Source of the DNA: Candidatus Bathyarchaeota archaeon
GTDB lineage: Archaea > Thermoproteota > Bathyarchaeia > EX4484-135 > B24-G1
NCBI GenBank assembly: GCA_003662535.1
Contig: QMYG01000002.1
Coordinates: 1 to 16,456 of the forward strand
Reading direction: 5' to 3'
Length of the DNA: 16,456 bases
Part shown: in pieces, positions 1-7,094 of the stretch
How the letters are laid out: every line of letters begins with the position of its first letter
Position numbering within the stretch: the stretch's first letter is position 1
The notes under the pieces: model-generated
Databases searched by the model: none
Seen by the model: only the letters and a program-made list of their open reading frames with translations
What the model was told of the DNA's origin: nothing
Position numbers and translations under genes: made by a program

Positions 1-56
1 GTCTTGGAGGCCCGATGCATGCCAGCTGGGGTATGATGCTGCTAACGGGTGTTGAG

Positions 57-85
57 GGGCGGTGGTCGCCCACATATATTTTTCT
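57..85 (+). terminator. hairpin plus T-rich tail, possible terminator of an upstream gene
   Basis: A 5-bp stem GGGCG/CGCCC (57-61 with 67-71, loop GTGGT) is followed by a T-rich stretch at 79-85. This is the form of a weak intrinsic terminator, which would end a gene lying left of the window. The T-rich part overlaps the TATA-like element of the kinase gene that follows, so the resemblance may be partly accidental. Confidence 0.3.
72..81 (+). promoter_or_regulatory. TATA-like box of the kinase gene
   Basis: ACATATATTT is centred about 28 bases before the GTG at 105, the spacing expected for an archaeal TATA box and a leaderless transcript. A second TATA-like palindrome, CTTTATAAG (93-101), is too close to 105 to serve that start, but would serve a TTG at 120 or GTG at 126, or a gene reading leftward. 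Confidence 0.4.
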
Positions 86-104
86 TGTGTAGGCTTTATA
101 AGGG

Positions 105-1562
105 GTGGGAGCCTTCCCATTGGATGTGGAGAGGATATGGCCCTACGTGCTCCCCTTCCCTCTGGAGGTTGATAAGCGTAGGGCGATATGGCGTGTCCTC
201 ATGTCTAGGGTTGGGCTGGACATAATCAGGAATTTGAAGATAGACGAGAAGACCTACCAGAAAGAGCTAATATCCACGCTCCCCTTCTCCAACAAGTCTA
301 TAATCAGGCTTCTTAAGCGAATGGTGGACGCTGGCCTACTTAAAGAGGGCCTAGAATTCGTGGATGTAAATGGCAGAAAGGTTAGGGTGAAGTGGTATGT
401 GCCTACGCCTCTCGGGCGCTGGCTGATACTTTTTGTCAGGCATCCAGACGAGGTTCCGCAGAGCTTGGCGAAATCAGCCGTGAAGGAGCTTTTCCAACTA
501 TACATACCAAGCGTTGCCGAGGCCTGCAGACAGCTGGGCCTAAGCCTAGAAGACCTTAGCACATCATTGAACGAGTCTCTTCTTCGGGAGATGATACGTG
601 AATCCCCGAAGCACAAACCGAGGGTCGTGGTCTATGGGTGCCTCGCACTGGACATTTATGGAGTTTTGGAGGAGTTCCCACGCCTCGGGGAGGGCGTCTA
701 CGTCAAGTCGGTCAGGCAGATGCAGGGTGGGATGGGTGCAAACGTGGCGGTCGCACTAGCGAGGCTAGGCGTTCCAGTTGCGTTCATCGCAAGGATAGGG
801 AGCGACACAGCCGCCGCCGTAGCACTGAGAAACCTGATAGAAAACGGTGTGGATGTGTCGAATGTCGTAGTTTCTGATGCAGACACGCCTAAAACCCTCA
901 TACTCATGGACAGAGAGGGGAGGAGGAAGCTCCTGATAGTTGCAACCGAAAGCTGTGCTTTGTCTCCTAACAAGCCTGAGGAGGCGAGCCTAGCTCCGCT
1001 GGAGGAGTGCAGCCTCGTCTATTTGGGTGAGGTTTTTGTTGAGGTTGCCGAAGTCATTGCGAGAACAGCCAAAAAGCTTGGTAAAAAGCTAGTTTATAGG
1101 CCTGGAGGCCCATACATGAGGCTCGGCCTAGAGAGGCTCAGGCCTGTGCTGGAGAACGTAGACATATTCATTATGAATGAGCTCGGCTGGCAGGCACTAA
1201 GAAACCACACGAAAGAAGAGCTGACGCAGCCAGCACAGCTCCTAGATTATGGCCCAGAATGCATCATCATAACCCTTGGAGATCGGGGATGCAAAGTCTA
1301 CCAAGAAGGCTCTGAACAGGAGTTCCCGGTCCCCGAGGAGCTTAAAAGGAGGTTCAGGTTGGTTGACGCCACAGCCGCAGGAGACTCCTTCACAGCTGGC
1401 CTAATTAAGGGGCTCCTCGAGGGCCTAAGCCTAGAAAAAGCCATAAAGATTGGTCAGGTGGCGTCATCCATAACCTGCTCTAGGATGGGCTCCTCAACAT
1501 CCCTCCCGACGCTGGAGGAGGTCGAGCACGCCATGAACGAGCTTGGGATTTCCCTTGCTTAA
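105..1562 (+). CDS. winged-helix domain fused to PfkB/ribokinase-family sugar kinase
   Basis: This 485-residue protein has two parts. Residues 1 to about 115 look like a winged-helix domain: a helical region with KEL and SNKSIIRLLKRMVDAGLL (recognition-helix style), then a basic wing-like strand and a TPLGRW segment. Residues about 172-485 are a complete PfkB-family kinase: signature 1 at 207-222 (QGGMGANVAVALARLG), MNELGWQAL at 357-365, ITLGDRGC at 389-396, and the anion-hole/catalytic motif DATAAGD at 421-427, with D427 as probable base; most family members have DTTGAGD. It would phosphorylate a sugar or nucleoside; the substrate cannot be read from sequence. Typical PfkB kinases have about 300 residues, so the N-terminal extension is real extra sequence, suggesting a sugar-sensing, self-regulating factor or a kinase that binds DNA. 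The GTG at 105 fits a leaderless transcript. The gene ends 6 bases from the convergent protease gene. Confidence 0.85.
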   Translation: MGAFPLDVERIWPYVLPFPLEVDKRRAIWRVLMSRVGLDIIRNLKIDEKTYQKELISTLPFSNKSIIRLLKRMVDAGLLKEGLEFVDVNGRKVRVKWYVPTPLGRWLILFVRHPDEVPQSLAKSAVKELFQLYIPSVAEACRQLGLSLEDLSTSLNESLLREMIRESPKHKPRVVVYGCLALDIYGVLEEFPRLGEGVYVKSVRQMQGGMGANVAVALARLGVPVAFIARIGSDTAAAVALRNLIENGVDVSNVVVSDADTPKTLILMDREGRRKLLIVATESCALSPNKPEEASLAPLEECSLVYLGEVFVEVAEVIARTAKKLGKKLVYRPGGPYMRLGLERLRPVLENVDIFIMNELGWQALRNHTKEELTQPAQLLDYGPECIIITLGDRGCKVYQEGSEQEFPVPEELKRRFRLVDATAAGDSFTAGLIKGLLEGLSLEKAIKIGQVASSITCSRMGSSTSLPTLEEVEHAMNELGISLA

Positions 1563-1568
1563 GGGTTG

Positions 1569-2273
1569 TTAGGCGGCGAGTGCGTCTACGATGTTGGTTA
1601 GGAAGTGTATGATTATCGGTATGTGGAGGCTGTCGGTCTTCCTGTAGGCGTAGACCATGAGTAGCCCGAAGGGGAAGACGCTTAGAGCCCACCACAGGCC
1701 TGGAATTACTGGGACATTCGGGGTTAGGAAGAAGAAGTGCGTGAAGTGTCTGATGCTGAAGAAGACTGTGGAAATGATGGCTGATGCGTAGACGCCGTAG
1801 CGGTCTTGCAGGACGCCATACATGTAGCCCCTGTAGAAGAGTTCTTCGCCTATTGGGGCCCAGATGAGTATGTAGAGGGCGTAGATTAGCATGGCCATGC
1901 CCTTAGAAATGCCGAACTTCACGGCGGCTCCAGCCGCTAGGGCCTCCAAGGCGGCTCCAAAGTCGTATTGTGGGTTTCCAGCCAGACCCATAGAACTGAT
2001 AAGCCAGCCGTAGAGCAGGTCTGCACCAACATCGTAGACGAAGGAAACCACGAGAACCACCAAGAAGACCTTCCAGTGCCTCCTCAGAACCTCCGAGAGC
2101 CTTCCAAATTTACAGGCCCTAAGCCATAGGGGTATAGCTATGGCGAAGAAAGCGTAGACGAGGAAATAGGGGCTCCAAGGGCAGGATGGTAGACTCTCTA
2201 GGAGGACGATGAGCGTCAGCAACACGCCAATGGCGATGACCCCGCCGCCACTTAGGAGCGTGTTTTTCGACAT
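1569..2273 (-). CDS. CPBP family intramembrane metalloprotease (CAAX/Abi type)
   Basis: A 234-residue polytopic membrane protein with all CPBP (PF02517-type) motifs: EELFYRG (E143, E144, R148), FSIRH (F172 to H176), and HFLTN (H223, N227). These form the intramembrane metal site of the Rce1-like proteases. Hydrophobic segments lie at about 10-28, 35-52, 68-92, 125-141, 160-175, 190-208 and 215-232. Family members process prenylated or hydrophobic peptides, or act in bacteriocin self-immunity; the substrate here is unknown. The ATG at 2273 follows a TATA-like element (about 2300-2310) by roughly 30 bases, so the leader is very short. The neighbouring genes do not suggest a partner. The family assignment is secure and the role is not. 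Confidence 0.88.
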   Translation of the reverse strand: MSKNTLLSGGGVIAIGVLLTLIVLLESLPSCPWSPYFLVYAFFAIAIPLWLRACKFGRLSEVLRRHWKVFLVVLVVSFVYDVGADLLYGWLISSMGLAGNPQYDFGAALEALAAGAAVKFGISKGMAMLIYALYILIWAPIGEELFYRGYMYGVLQDRYGVYASAIISTVFFSIRHFTHFFFLTPNVPVIPGLWWALSVFPFGLLMVYAYRKTDSLHIPIIIHFLTNIVDALAA

Positions 2274-2297
2274 GGCGCATCAAAACAACATAAGAAC

Positions 2298-2311
2298 CCT
2301 GCATAAATAAT
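2298..2311 (-). promoter_or_regulatory. TATA-like element of the CPBP protease gene
   Basis: On the minus strand the AT-rich ATTATTTATG stretch is centred about 31 bases upstream of the ATG at 2273. No purine-rich ribosome site precedes that ATG, which fits a very short leader. Confidence 0.4.
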
Positions 2312-2416
2312 TTGGCTTAAATCTGTAGCGGTGCCTTATAATATTTGATTGTAATGGCGGAGAACCAGCAACCCCCCCAACAGGTTTACCGCTCGTTTTT
2401 TACGAGTTTCTACACC

Positions 2417-2427
2417 CCTTTTATTAC
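2417..2427 (+). promoter_or_regulatory. TATA-like element of the membrane protein/regulator pair
   Basis: CCTTTTATTAC is centred about 27 bases before the GTG at 2450, the expected spacing for a leaderless start. A second candidate, CTTATAATATTT (2334-2345), lies further upstream and would produce a longer leader containing a short open frame (2354-2431). Confidence 0.45.
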
Positions 2428-2449
2428 ATAAACCCATGAAACCCTCAGG

Positions 2450-3184
2450 GTGATAGACGGGATGGAGAAAAAACAGATAAGTGAAGTAGCGAAGCTGGCT
2501 AACCTCTCAGAGAGGCTACTCGTGTATAAGACGATGATTTCAACATCCTACGCCTTCATAGTCTGGAGCATAAGCTTCACCGTCGCTGCGCTGGCAACAT
2601 GGTCGACGATATTCGGGCCTTGGTTCCCAACGTTCGTTAAGGCCTTTAACTGGGTTTTGACAGCGGCGCTAGGCTCAGCTGGCGTCGTGGGCATGTTCCT
2701 GATGTTCTACATCTTCTCGAGGACGGCACCACTAAAGGCAAAGCAGTTAGATATGAAGCCGGTTGCTAGGTGGGTCTTTAGCTTCGTGTTTCCCTACGGC
2801 TTCGCATACATCGTTGCCTTTCTAGTCGGCATAGAGACTGTAATCTCTGTCGCTTGGTATGTAGCCCTAGCGGGTACAATGCTCCACATTGCCGCACTCG
2901 TCGAGAACGAATACGTTAAGAAAGGGCTCTTCGTGGCTAGGCCTTTCTTCCTTGCGGGCGTTTTAATGATGATTACCTCTCCTCTGGTGCTTTTCACGGC
3001 GCTGGTCAGGAATACTGCCACCTACACGATTGAGGGTGTGGGGCACTGGTCTTCGGAGGTTGCGTACTTGTCGGCGAACATGCTGGCTTTAACTCTGATG
3101 TTGGCGATATACTTCGTCGCCTCCCTCTACACGTTCTTTAAGGCTGAGGGAGCGATGATTAGGCATGAAACGCAAAGCCAATAG
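2450..3184 (+). CDS. polytopic membrane protein of unknown function
   Basis: I do not recognise a named family. The 244-residue product has a charged N-terminal tail of about 28 residues and about six hydrophobic segments (roughly 30-52, 66-90, 107-128, 131-151, 163-185, 203-231), with a short polar C-terminus. There is no lipobox, no obvious transporter signature and no conserved charged pair in the membrane that I can interpret. It overlaps the following winged-helix gene by 20 bases (3165-3184), so the two are surely co-transcribed and probably translationally coupled. Pairs of a small archaeal winged-helix protein and a membrane protein are common and often work as a sensor/regulator unit; that role is inferred. 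GTG 2450 fits a leaderless transcript. ATG 2462, preceded by GGTGAT at 2449-2454, is a good alternative that removes four residues. Confidence 0.75.
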   Translation: MIDGMEKKQISEVAKLANLSERLLVYKTMISTSYAFIVWSISFTVAALATWSTIFGPWFPTFVKAFNWVLTAALGSAGVVGMFLMFYIFSRTAPLKAKQLDMKPVARWVFSFVFPYGFAYIVAFLVGIETVISVAWYVALAGTMLHIAALVENEYVKKGLFVARPFFLAGVLMMITSPLVLFTALVRNTATYTIEGVGHWSSEVAYLSANMLALTLMLAIYFVASLYTFFKAEGAMIRHETQSQ

Positions 3185-3491
3185 ACAAGCCCTGCTGACG
3201 GAACTCGACCCAATTTTGATGAATCCCACACGCTTCATCATCGCAACAACGCTATACCTCTTCGGGCCGAAGAGGGAGGGAGACCTGAAAAAGATACTCG
3301 GGATTCCTTGGGGAAACCTCAGCACCCACCTGCGAAGGCTCGAGGAGGCGGGCTACATCAGGCGTAGACACGTGCTAACTGTGCGTGGCCCTAGGGTTTT
3401 GGTCTCCCTGACGGAGCGTGGGGTAGACGCCTACAGCGAACTCTCGGCGACGCTGAGAAAACTCCTAAAGGATGTAGAGAAGACGGGCTAA
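3165..3491 (+). CDS. winged-helix transcriptional regulator (ArsR/MarR-like, HTH_34 type)
   Basis: A 108-residue single-domain protein. Residues 12-80 form the helical core LDPILMNPTRFIIATTLYLFG, then the helix-turn-helix with GNLSTHLRRLEEAGYIRRR (residues 49-67) as recognition helix and wing start, and the wing strand VLTVRGPRVLVSLTERG. The C-terminal helix (about 86-105) probably makes the dimer. This layout matches small archaeal regulators described as winged-helix DNA-binding domain proteins related to MarR. It starts inside the end of the membrane protein gene, and its last four bases overlap the end of the convergent PH-domain gene. It may control its own operon; no clear operator repeat is visible upstream of 2450. 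Confidence 0.82.
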   Translation: MKRKANRQALLTELDPILMNPTRFIIATTLYLFGPKREGDLKKILGIPWGNLSTHLRRLEEAGYIRRRHVLTVRGPRVLVSLTERGVDAYSELSATLRKLLKDVEKTG

Positions 3492-3949
3492 AGCCTGAAC
3501 AAGCCCAGAAATTTTTCCACATCCCTCGGGCTTATCACATACCTCTTTTTCCTAGTCTCTATTAAAATCAGGTCTTTTCTCCTCGTAGCGTAGAACCAGC
3601 ATTTTCCCAAGTCCTTAATCCAGAAGAGGCCGAAATACCCGTAAAGCCCCCCGCTGGCCCAAAGCCTTAGGCCAAACCTAGATTTAAGGCTGAGCCGCTT
3701 CACCTCAACCACATCCCTCACAGGGATTTTCACGGCTCCTATAGGTCTTAGGATGCGGAGTTCCCCGCCTCGGAGCTCGTAGCCTATTGGGGCGTAAAGC
3801 GCAGGTAAAACTAGAATGGCGACTATCAGCCCAGCTAGGAGCAGTAGTAGAGGTAGACTGGGCGCTAGGAATAGCAGGAGTGCGGCTATGCCTAAAATCA
3901 ACGTCCATGCGAAGGCCGTGAGGCCTAGCGCCAGACGGTCGTAAGACAC
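3488..3949 (-). CDS. membrane-anchored bacterial-type PH-domain protein
   Basis: The 153-residue product has two adjacent hydrophobic segments (about 8-30 and 32-55) followed by a cytoplasmic beta-rich domain. The order YELRGGELRILRPIGAVKIP, then VVEVKRL, then GLYGYFGLFW, then GKCWFYATRRKDLILIETRKKRYVISPRDVEKFL matches the bacterial PH domain found after two membrane segments; the ending with SPRD-x-E-x-FL is typical. The molecular role of this family is not established. It starts with GTG at 3949, with AGG six bases upstream. A better TATA element (GTATAAGC, near 4003-4013) lies about 55 bases upstream and would produce a short leader. It stands alone on the minus strand, overlapping the regulator's 3' end by four bases. 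Confidence 0.7.
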   Translation of the reverse strand: MSYDRLALGLTAFAWTLILGIAALLLFLAPSLPLLLLLAGLIVAILVLPALYAPIGYELRGGELRILRPIGAVKIPVRDVVEVKRLSLKSRFGLRLWASGGLYGYFGLFWIKDLGKCWFYATRRKDLILIETRKKRYVISPRDVEKFLGLFRL

Positions 3950-4021
3950 GGAAAACCTGTAGATTTCTAACGCTGGTTCCCATGTAGTGCTAGTTTCATC
4001 CCGAGCTTATACGGCTTTCTC

Positions 4022-5260
4022 TCAGCGTAGGAGCCTCAGCGAATTGGAAACGACGAGCGTGGAGCTTACGTGATGCATAATAGCGCCGAGCACAGGGCCA
4101 ACAACACCCATGCCAGCAAGGCTCACGGCAACGGCGTTAAAGCCGAAGGCCCAAACGAAGTTCTGCCTAATCACACGAGCCGCACGCCTGCTCAGGCGTA
4201 TGAGGTCGGCAATCTTAGACAGGTCTTCACCCGCCAACACGATGTCGGCAGTCTCGAGCGTAACGTCTATGCCCGTAGAGCCCATCGCCACGCCGACATC
4301 TGCGGCGGCTAGGGCTGGTGCATCGTTTATCCCGTCCCCGACCATGACCACTAGGTAGCCCTGTCTACGTAGCTCGTGTATCGCCTGAACCTTGTCTTCT
4401 GGGAGTAGGTTCGCATGGTATTCGTCTATCCCCGCTTGGTGTGCGATGTTTTTTGCGACTACTTCGCTGTCTCCGGTGAGCATCACAATCCTCTCAACCC
4501 CGAGGTCTCTCAGCTCCTGTATGGCTTCCCTGACGCCCTCCTTCAGCGTGTCCATAACACCCAAAAGCCCAACGACAGTCCCGTTCTTTGCGACCCAAAC
4601 AACCATTTTCCCCTCATCCTCAAGCTTCTTGGCAAGCCTCGACGCCTTGTCAGGCCTTTCAGTAGAAACCCCACGAGACTCCAAGAACCTCCTATGCCCA
4701 ACCAGCACCTCAACGCCTTCAAGCCTAGCGTAGACGCCCCTGCCCGGGGAAACCTCGAAGTCCTGAGGGGCGAGGAGCTTCACGCCTGACTCCCCAGCCT
4801 TCTCAAGGATGGCTGCCGCTATTGGGTGTTCGGAGAGCTTTTCGGCTGAAGCCGCCAAGCGAAGAATGTCGTATTCGTCCAAGCCAAAGCCGATTACGTC
4901 TGTTACCTTTGGCTGGCCGCGGGTGAGCGTTCCCGTCTTGTCTAGGTAGACGGCGGCGGCTATGGAGAAGACCAGCGGTATGAAATACTGTATCACCCTG
5001 TCAGCCACGCCCTGAATCCTAGTCCTAGTTTTCTGGGCGTGCTCAACGAGGTGGATGATCTTGGCGAGGGTTGTGTCCTCGCCTACCCTATCCACACGCA
5101 CCTCCAAGGCACCAACGGTGTTCATAGTCCCAGCATAAACCAAGTCGCCGACGGACTTCTCGACGGGCATCGACTCTCCAGTAACGACGGACTGGTCTAC
5201 TAGGGACTGCCCGGAAACCACAACCCCATCTACGGGGGCGCTCCCCAGGCCTAATAACAA
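4022..5260 (-). pseudogene. heavy-metal P1B-type ATPase, C-terminal part (frameshifted, CPC segment missing)
   Basis: This frame carries the second half of a cation-pumping P1B ATPase: PVDG at residues 9-12 and TGES at 27-30 of the actuator domain, DKTGTLT at 107-113 (phosphorylated Asp), SEHPIA (the P1B HP motif), [16 protein letters not shown], and the terminal helices ending [17 protein letters not shown]. Two things are wrong. It joins the N-terminal half only through a frameshift near 5234-5240. And [13 protein letters not shown] runs directly into LDKTGTLT, where family members have about 60-70 more residues containing a membrane helix with the metal-binding CPC/SPC motif and the stalk segment. 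Without that helix no ion can pass, so even a frameshift-corrected product should not transport. The C-terminal membrane motif resembles Zn/Mn-type more than Cu-type pumps, but this is weak. The remaining sequence shows no stop codons, so decay is recent or the assembly is faulty. Confidence 0.8.
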
Positions 5261-5762
5261 CTATCTCGCCGAGCTGAACCTGTTCCACAGGAACCTCGAC
5301 CTCTTCGCCACCCCTCTTAACACGGGCTGTTTTCGGCCTGAGCTTCACCAGCTCCCTGATAGCCCTCCTAGTCCTGTCTATGGTCAAGCTTTCAAGCGTC
5401 TGCCCTAGGGTTATGAGCCAAGCAAGCGTCAGGCCAGAAAAATACTTGGCGGCGATGACCGAGGCTAGGATGGCTACGCTGACTAGGACGTGCATGCTTA
5501 GGCGCCTCTGCTTTAAGGCGAGGAAGGCTCCCCGAAAGATGTAGTAGCCCCCGAGAAGAGTGATAATCGCCACTGGGGCAACGCCAAAACCCAAATCTAC
5601 TAGGAGCAGGCGCCGCCCCCAGAGAAGGAAAAACAGTATGATGAAGCCCAAAACTGCGAGAAAAAGGATTTTAGCCAGAAGTTCCTCGCCTTCACCCACC
5701 TCGTGGTCGTGCCCCATCTCTTCGCAGGCGCATTCGACCTCGTGTTCTTCGTGATTCTTCAT
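5088..5762 (-). pseudogene. heavy-metal P1B-type ATPase, N-terminal part (ends in frameshift)
   Basis: The first 175 or so residues are good P1B ATPase sequence: a cytosolic His/Cys/Glu-rich tail (HEEHEVECACEEMGHDHE), two hydrophobic segments (about 29-48 and 58-79), SMHVLVSVAILASVIAAKYFSG and LAWLITLGQTLESLTIDRTR (the usual third and fourth helices), and the start of the actuator domain up to [12 protein letters not shown]. After that arginine the frame reads unrelated, Arg- and Trp-rich sequence, while the expected PVDGVVV continues in another frame. The shift lies at a run of five C (minus strand, 5238-5234): dropping one base, or restoring two, rejoins the frames; two missing bases better preserve the residue normally found between R and P. 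No separate N-terminal HMA domain is present; the short metal-ligand-rich tail may replace it. The ATG at 5762 lies just after the inverted repeat described separately. Confidence 0.8.
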
Positions 5763-5776
5763 GGTAGACAGCCACT

Positions 5777-5803
5777 GCTTAGCTCCAGTTAAAGGAGCTA
5801 AGC
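5777..5803. promoter_or_regulatory. perfect 10-bp inverted repeat, probable operator of the metal ATPase
   Basis: GCTTAGCTCC and GGAGCTAAGC form perfect inverted arms around a 7-base spacer (AGTTAAA). The repeat sits 15 bases before the ATPase ATG (5762) and just downstream of the minus-strand TATA-like TTAATTGG (about 5805-5812), that is, over the likely transcription start. A dimeric repressor bound here would block the ATPase gene, and could also affect the divergent ModE-like gene. It could also form an RNA hairpin, but no T-run follows. Confidence 0.6.
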
Positions 5804-5846
5804 CAATTAAGGATTTCCAACAAAATAGTAGACTGGAGTGATTACT

Positions 5847-6200
5847 GTGTCGAAGTCGAGAGTACCCCCGGAAGCTCTACGCATAGCCTTTAAGATTTGG
5901 CTCGAGTTTAAGGGTAGGCCTGTGCTTGGTGAGGGTGGTTATAGGCTTTTGGAGAAGATTGACGAGCTGGGCTCCATTATGGATGCTTCTAAGAGTTTGG
6001 GCATATCCTATAGGAAGGCTATGGCATACCTGAGGAAAATGGAGAAAAGGCTTGGTGGGGCTGTTGTTGAGACTAGGCGTGGCGGGCCCGGGGGAGGGGG
6101 CCAAGCCCACCTAACACCCCTAGCTAGGACGCTCATGAAGCGCTACTCCTCCGCCCTAAGGACTATTGAGAAGGCCTTGGCATCCGTCGAGGCCTCCTAG
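5847..6200 (+). CDS. ModE-like winged-helix DNA-binding protein (N-terminal ModE domain only)
   Basis: The roughly 117-residue product is a stand-alone ModE N-terminal/LysR-like winged helix: KIWLEFKGRPVLGEGGYRLLEKIDELGSI leads into the helix-turn-helix MDASKSLGISYRKAMAYLRKMEKRLGG and the wing VVETRRGGPGGGG-x-AHLTPLARTLMKRY. It lacks the C-terminal molybdate-binding MOP domains, as do many archaeal members, so molybdate sensing cannot be assumed. GTG 5847 is chosen because GGAG ends 8 bases upstream; an in-frame GTG at 5838 overlaps that ribosome site. The gene is divergent from the damaged metal ATPase, and a strong inverted repeat lies between them, so it may be the ATPase's regulator. Its 3' end overlaps the convergent CofE-like gene by 38 bases. 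Confidence 0.82.
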   Translation: MSKSRVPPEALRIAFKIWLEFKGRPVLGEGGYRLLEKIDELGSIMDASKSLGISYRKAMAYLRKMEKRLGGAVVETRRGGPGGGGQAHLTPLARTLMKRYSSALRTIEKALASVEAS

Positions 6201-7062
6201 AAAGCCTAACTATAGCGACTGGCCGATGCCTGACGGACTCAAGCATCTCCCAGCTGACCTCTCCGAGGCCAACCCCGAAGTTTTCAGCCATCTCCCAGAC
6301 GTTTCGGCCAGCGCCATGACCCATGACACGCTCAGCCAGCCTAGCTATGCGTAGGGCGTGTTCCGAGCAAATTCTAGCACCAGAAACAGCAACAGGTGTT
6401 GGCCTAGCCCTAAGCCTAAGCATACGCCCAAAAACGTATGCCAAAAACCCGAGGCCGCCATGTATCCCGTCTACCTCAGTCCGTCTAGGAGAGAGGTGCA
6501 GATTCGCAAAACTGTAGGTTTTGTCGGTGTCGATAATGATTACGGCTAGCTTTTTCAGCCCCAACCTTTCGCAGAGAGCCCTCCTAATTTTATCGGCTAT
6601 TTTTCTCGCCTTTCTTAGAGGTAGACTGACTAGGCTGTAGGGAAGGTTGCTACCATCTATTCCACCCTCAGAACCCCAATTCAAAGCGGAGAGAAAACCA
6701 GAATACGTAAGGGCGACCTGCTTGTGCTTAGAACCCTCAAAGGATGGATAGTCTCTGAGCAGTCTTATGGTTTCCTGATTCATGTGGCAGAGAAATCCGA
6801 GAAAATAGCCCCAAACCAACCTAGTCCAGAAAGAAGCCAAGAACTTCGCCATGACACTGGGATTTACCTTCGCTTCGTCCACGACATTCCCTAGGGCGGT
6901 CGAGAGGGCCTTCTCCGAGACGGCTATTATATCGCCCTCCCTCAGAGAGCCCTTAACCAAGTTGAAGATTTCCTCCACGTAGTTGTGGCCAGGCCTCCAA
7001 TACCTGCTCTCAAAAGACCTAGCCCTAAAGAAGAAATCGACACGCCTTCCTCTCACGCTCAT
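6163..7062 (-). CDS. CofE-like protein (F420-0:gamma-glutamyl ligase family, divergent)
   Basis: The 299-residue protein carries the landmarks of the F420 gamma-glutamyl ligase fold: EGDIIAVSEKALSTALGNVVD (42-62), NPSVMAKF, GGIDGSNLP (133-141, compare the family's AGIDxSN), LPLRKARKIADKIRRAL, and VIIIDTD (174-180). The family adds glutamate to coenzyme F420-0, using GTP and metal ions. Differences from true CofE are notable: an aromatic-rich middle (WTRLVWGYFLGFL), DTDKTYSF where CofE has DTxGR, and a C-terminal region with no clear CofE counterpart. This may be a paralogue with another substrate. It begins 32 bases after the ATPase/TPR gene and is probably co-transcribed with it. I am fairly sure of the superfamily and unsure of the reaction. 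Confidence 0.62.
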   Translation of the reverse strand: MSVRGRRVDFFFRARSFESRYWRPGHNYVEEIFNLVKGSLREGDIIAVSEKALSTALGNVVDEAKVNPSVMAKFLASFWTRLVWGYFLGFLCHMNQETIRLLRDYPSFEGSKHKQVALTYSGFLSALNWGSEGGIDGSNLPYSLVSLPLRKARKIADKIRRALCERLGLKKLAVIIIDTDKTYSFANLHLSPRRTEVDGIHGGLGFLAYVFGRMLRLRARPTPVAVSGARICSEHALRIARLAERVMGHGAGRNVWEMAENFGVGLGEVSWEMLESVRHRPVAIVRLSRRPRRMPRPSQ

Positions 7063-7094
7063 CGCACGGCTACCACGAACGCATCCCCACCAAA

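Noticed and set aside
4110-4789. several open frames on the plus strand opposite the metal ATPase
   Set aside because: Shadows of the GDGIND and nucleotide-binding regions of the ATPase; no coding features of their own.
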